Positions 63,520-64,000 of a stretch of DNA of 64,000 bases are shown one piece after another. Source of the DNA: Flavobacterium sp. UBA2787 (GTDB lineage Bacteria; Bacteroidota; Bacteroidia; Flavobacteriales; Flavobacteriaceae); NCBI GenBank assembly GCA_002352205.1, contig DEHZ01000012.1:62001-126000 (forward strand), written 5' to 3'. Made by a program: the position numbers and the translations under genes. Position 1 is the stretch's first letter. Each line of letters starts with the position of its first letter. A model generated the notes under the pieces. The model ran no database searches. It saw only the letters and a program-made list of their open reading frames with translations, and was not told the DNA's origin.

Positions 63520-64000
63520 TTATTGACGTTCGCTGATTGGTTTTACATCAGCTTCAGTAAGACCGTACATTTCCATAACTTGTTTATAGTTGCTGTAATC
63601 CATTCTTCCGGAGAAAAACCCAGGAATTATTACAACTCTGAAAATTTGATTATTTGTGACTGCTGGTGTTAAACCTGCCAAATCAAAACCTTCCATATAA
63701 AGACCTATATTAAAACGAGTAAAACTATAGTTGTAAGCATAGTCTAATGTTCCGTCTTCAAAGAAATAATATTCAGGAACTAATTTCCAATCGTCTTCTC
63801 CTTGAAAAGCACCTGCTAATCTATAAATTAAAACATGATCTGATGACAATATAGGGGGATTTAAAACAATCTCGCCAGTAAATCCGTTTTGAGTTGTAAA
63901 ACTTCTATTTACTTCAAACACTTCTGCTTCTGCACTAAAACCATCTCTTCCCGGAGGACCTTGTGGACCTTCGCAACTTTGTAATGTTATCATCCCGATT
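63520..64000 (-). CDS. collagen-like lipoprotein, partial (N terminus beyond window)
   Basis: The visible 157 residues after the ATG at 63993 begin MITLQSCEGPQGPPGRDGFS. The lipobox-like LQSC followed by EGPQGPPGRDG, a collagen-like GXY stretch, is frequent at the start of Bacteroidota lipoproteins. The frame stays open to the window edge (codons for Ile and Gly precede), so the real signal peptide likely starts outside. The mature domain is of unknown function and contains repeated aromatic beta-like strands. Confidence 0.7.
   Translation of the reverse strand, partial: IGMITLQSCEGPQGPPGRDGFSAEAEVFEVNRSFTTQNGFTGEIVLNPPILSSDHVLIYRLAGAFQGEDDWKLVPEYYFFEDGTLDYAYNYSFTRFNIGLYMEGFDLAGLTPAVTNNQIFRVVIIPGFFSGRMDYSNYKQVMEMYGLTEADVKPISERQ

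Overview
The window is a chromosomal stretch from a low-GC Bacteroidota, most likely Flavobacterium or a close relative. The evidence is: several proteins with type IX secretion (T9SS) sorting domains, a type III glutamine synthetase, a separate-subunit acyl-CoA carboxylase, bshC, a SecA without the usual C-terminal zinc motif, and promoters of the Bacteroidota form TTG-N19-TAnnTTTG. The species assignment is inference. No phage, insertion sequence or CRISPR array was seen.

Layout. 1-6.5 kb: edge of a probable tRNA-Glu, proS, a Trp/Gly-repeat lipoprotein, a FadL-type porin, rimO and two small genes. 6.5-10 kb: three-gene acyl-CoA (propionyl-CoA) carboxylase operon. 10-12.4 kb: B12-binding radical SAM protein. 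12.5-16.6 kb: giant T9SS type B adhesin. 16.6-19.2 kb: rtcB-prfH-TPR RNA/ribosome repair operon. 19.3-21 kb: a 27-residue small ORF with its own terminator, and a T9SS gene broken by one in-frame stop. 21-29 kb: bshC, ndk, rhodanese, ftsY, rpmB-rpmG-DUF4295 and cinA. 29-34.8 kb: Hpt protein, FAH hydrolase, exonuclease, a 2-oxoacid dehydrogenase E2, a glycosyltransferase and two tandem toxin-antitoxin pairs. 35-44 kb: ABC-F, methyltransferase, ABC ATPase, ATP-grasp, cobalamin adenosyltransferase and secA. 44-47.5 kb: mlaE-mlaF-mlaD lipid transport operon. 47.5-64 kb: T9SS leucine-rich protein, FAD oxidase, AEC carrier, meaB, purM, three tandem OmpA-like proteins, two small secreted proteins, glnA(III), a Ca/Na antiporter and a collagen-like lipoprotein cut by the window edge.

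The genes connect in several ways. The carboxylase, MeaB and the PduO-type adenosyltransferase all serve propionyl-CoA/methylmalonyl-CoA and B12 metabolism, although they are scattered. RtcB and PrfH form a known rRNA-damage rescue pair, here with a third, translationally overlapping TPR gene.

The most unusual signal is repetitive. Four copies of a 110-160 nt structured element share their ends and, in two copies, a loop, while their stems differ but still pair. There are also many arrays of 6-8 bp tandem units lying directly against stop codons or sitting in frame inside genes, and several perfect palindromes.
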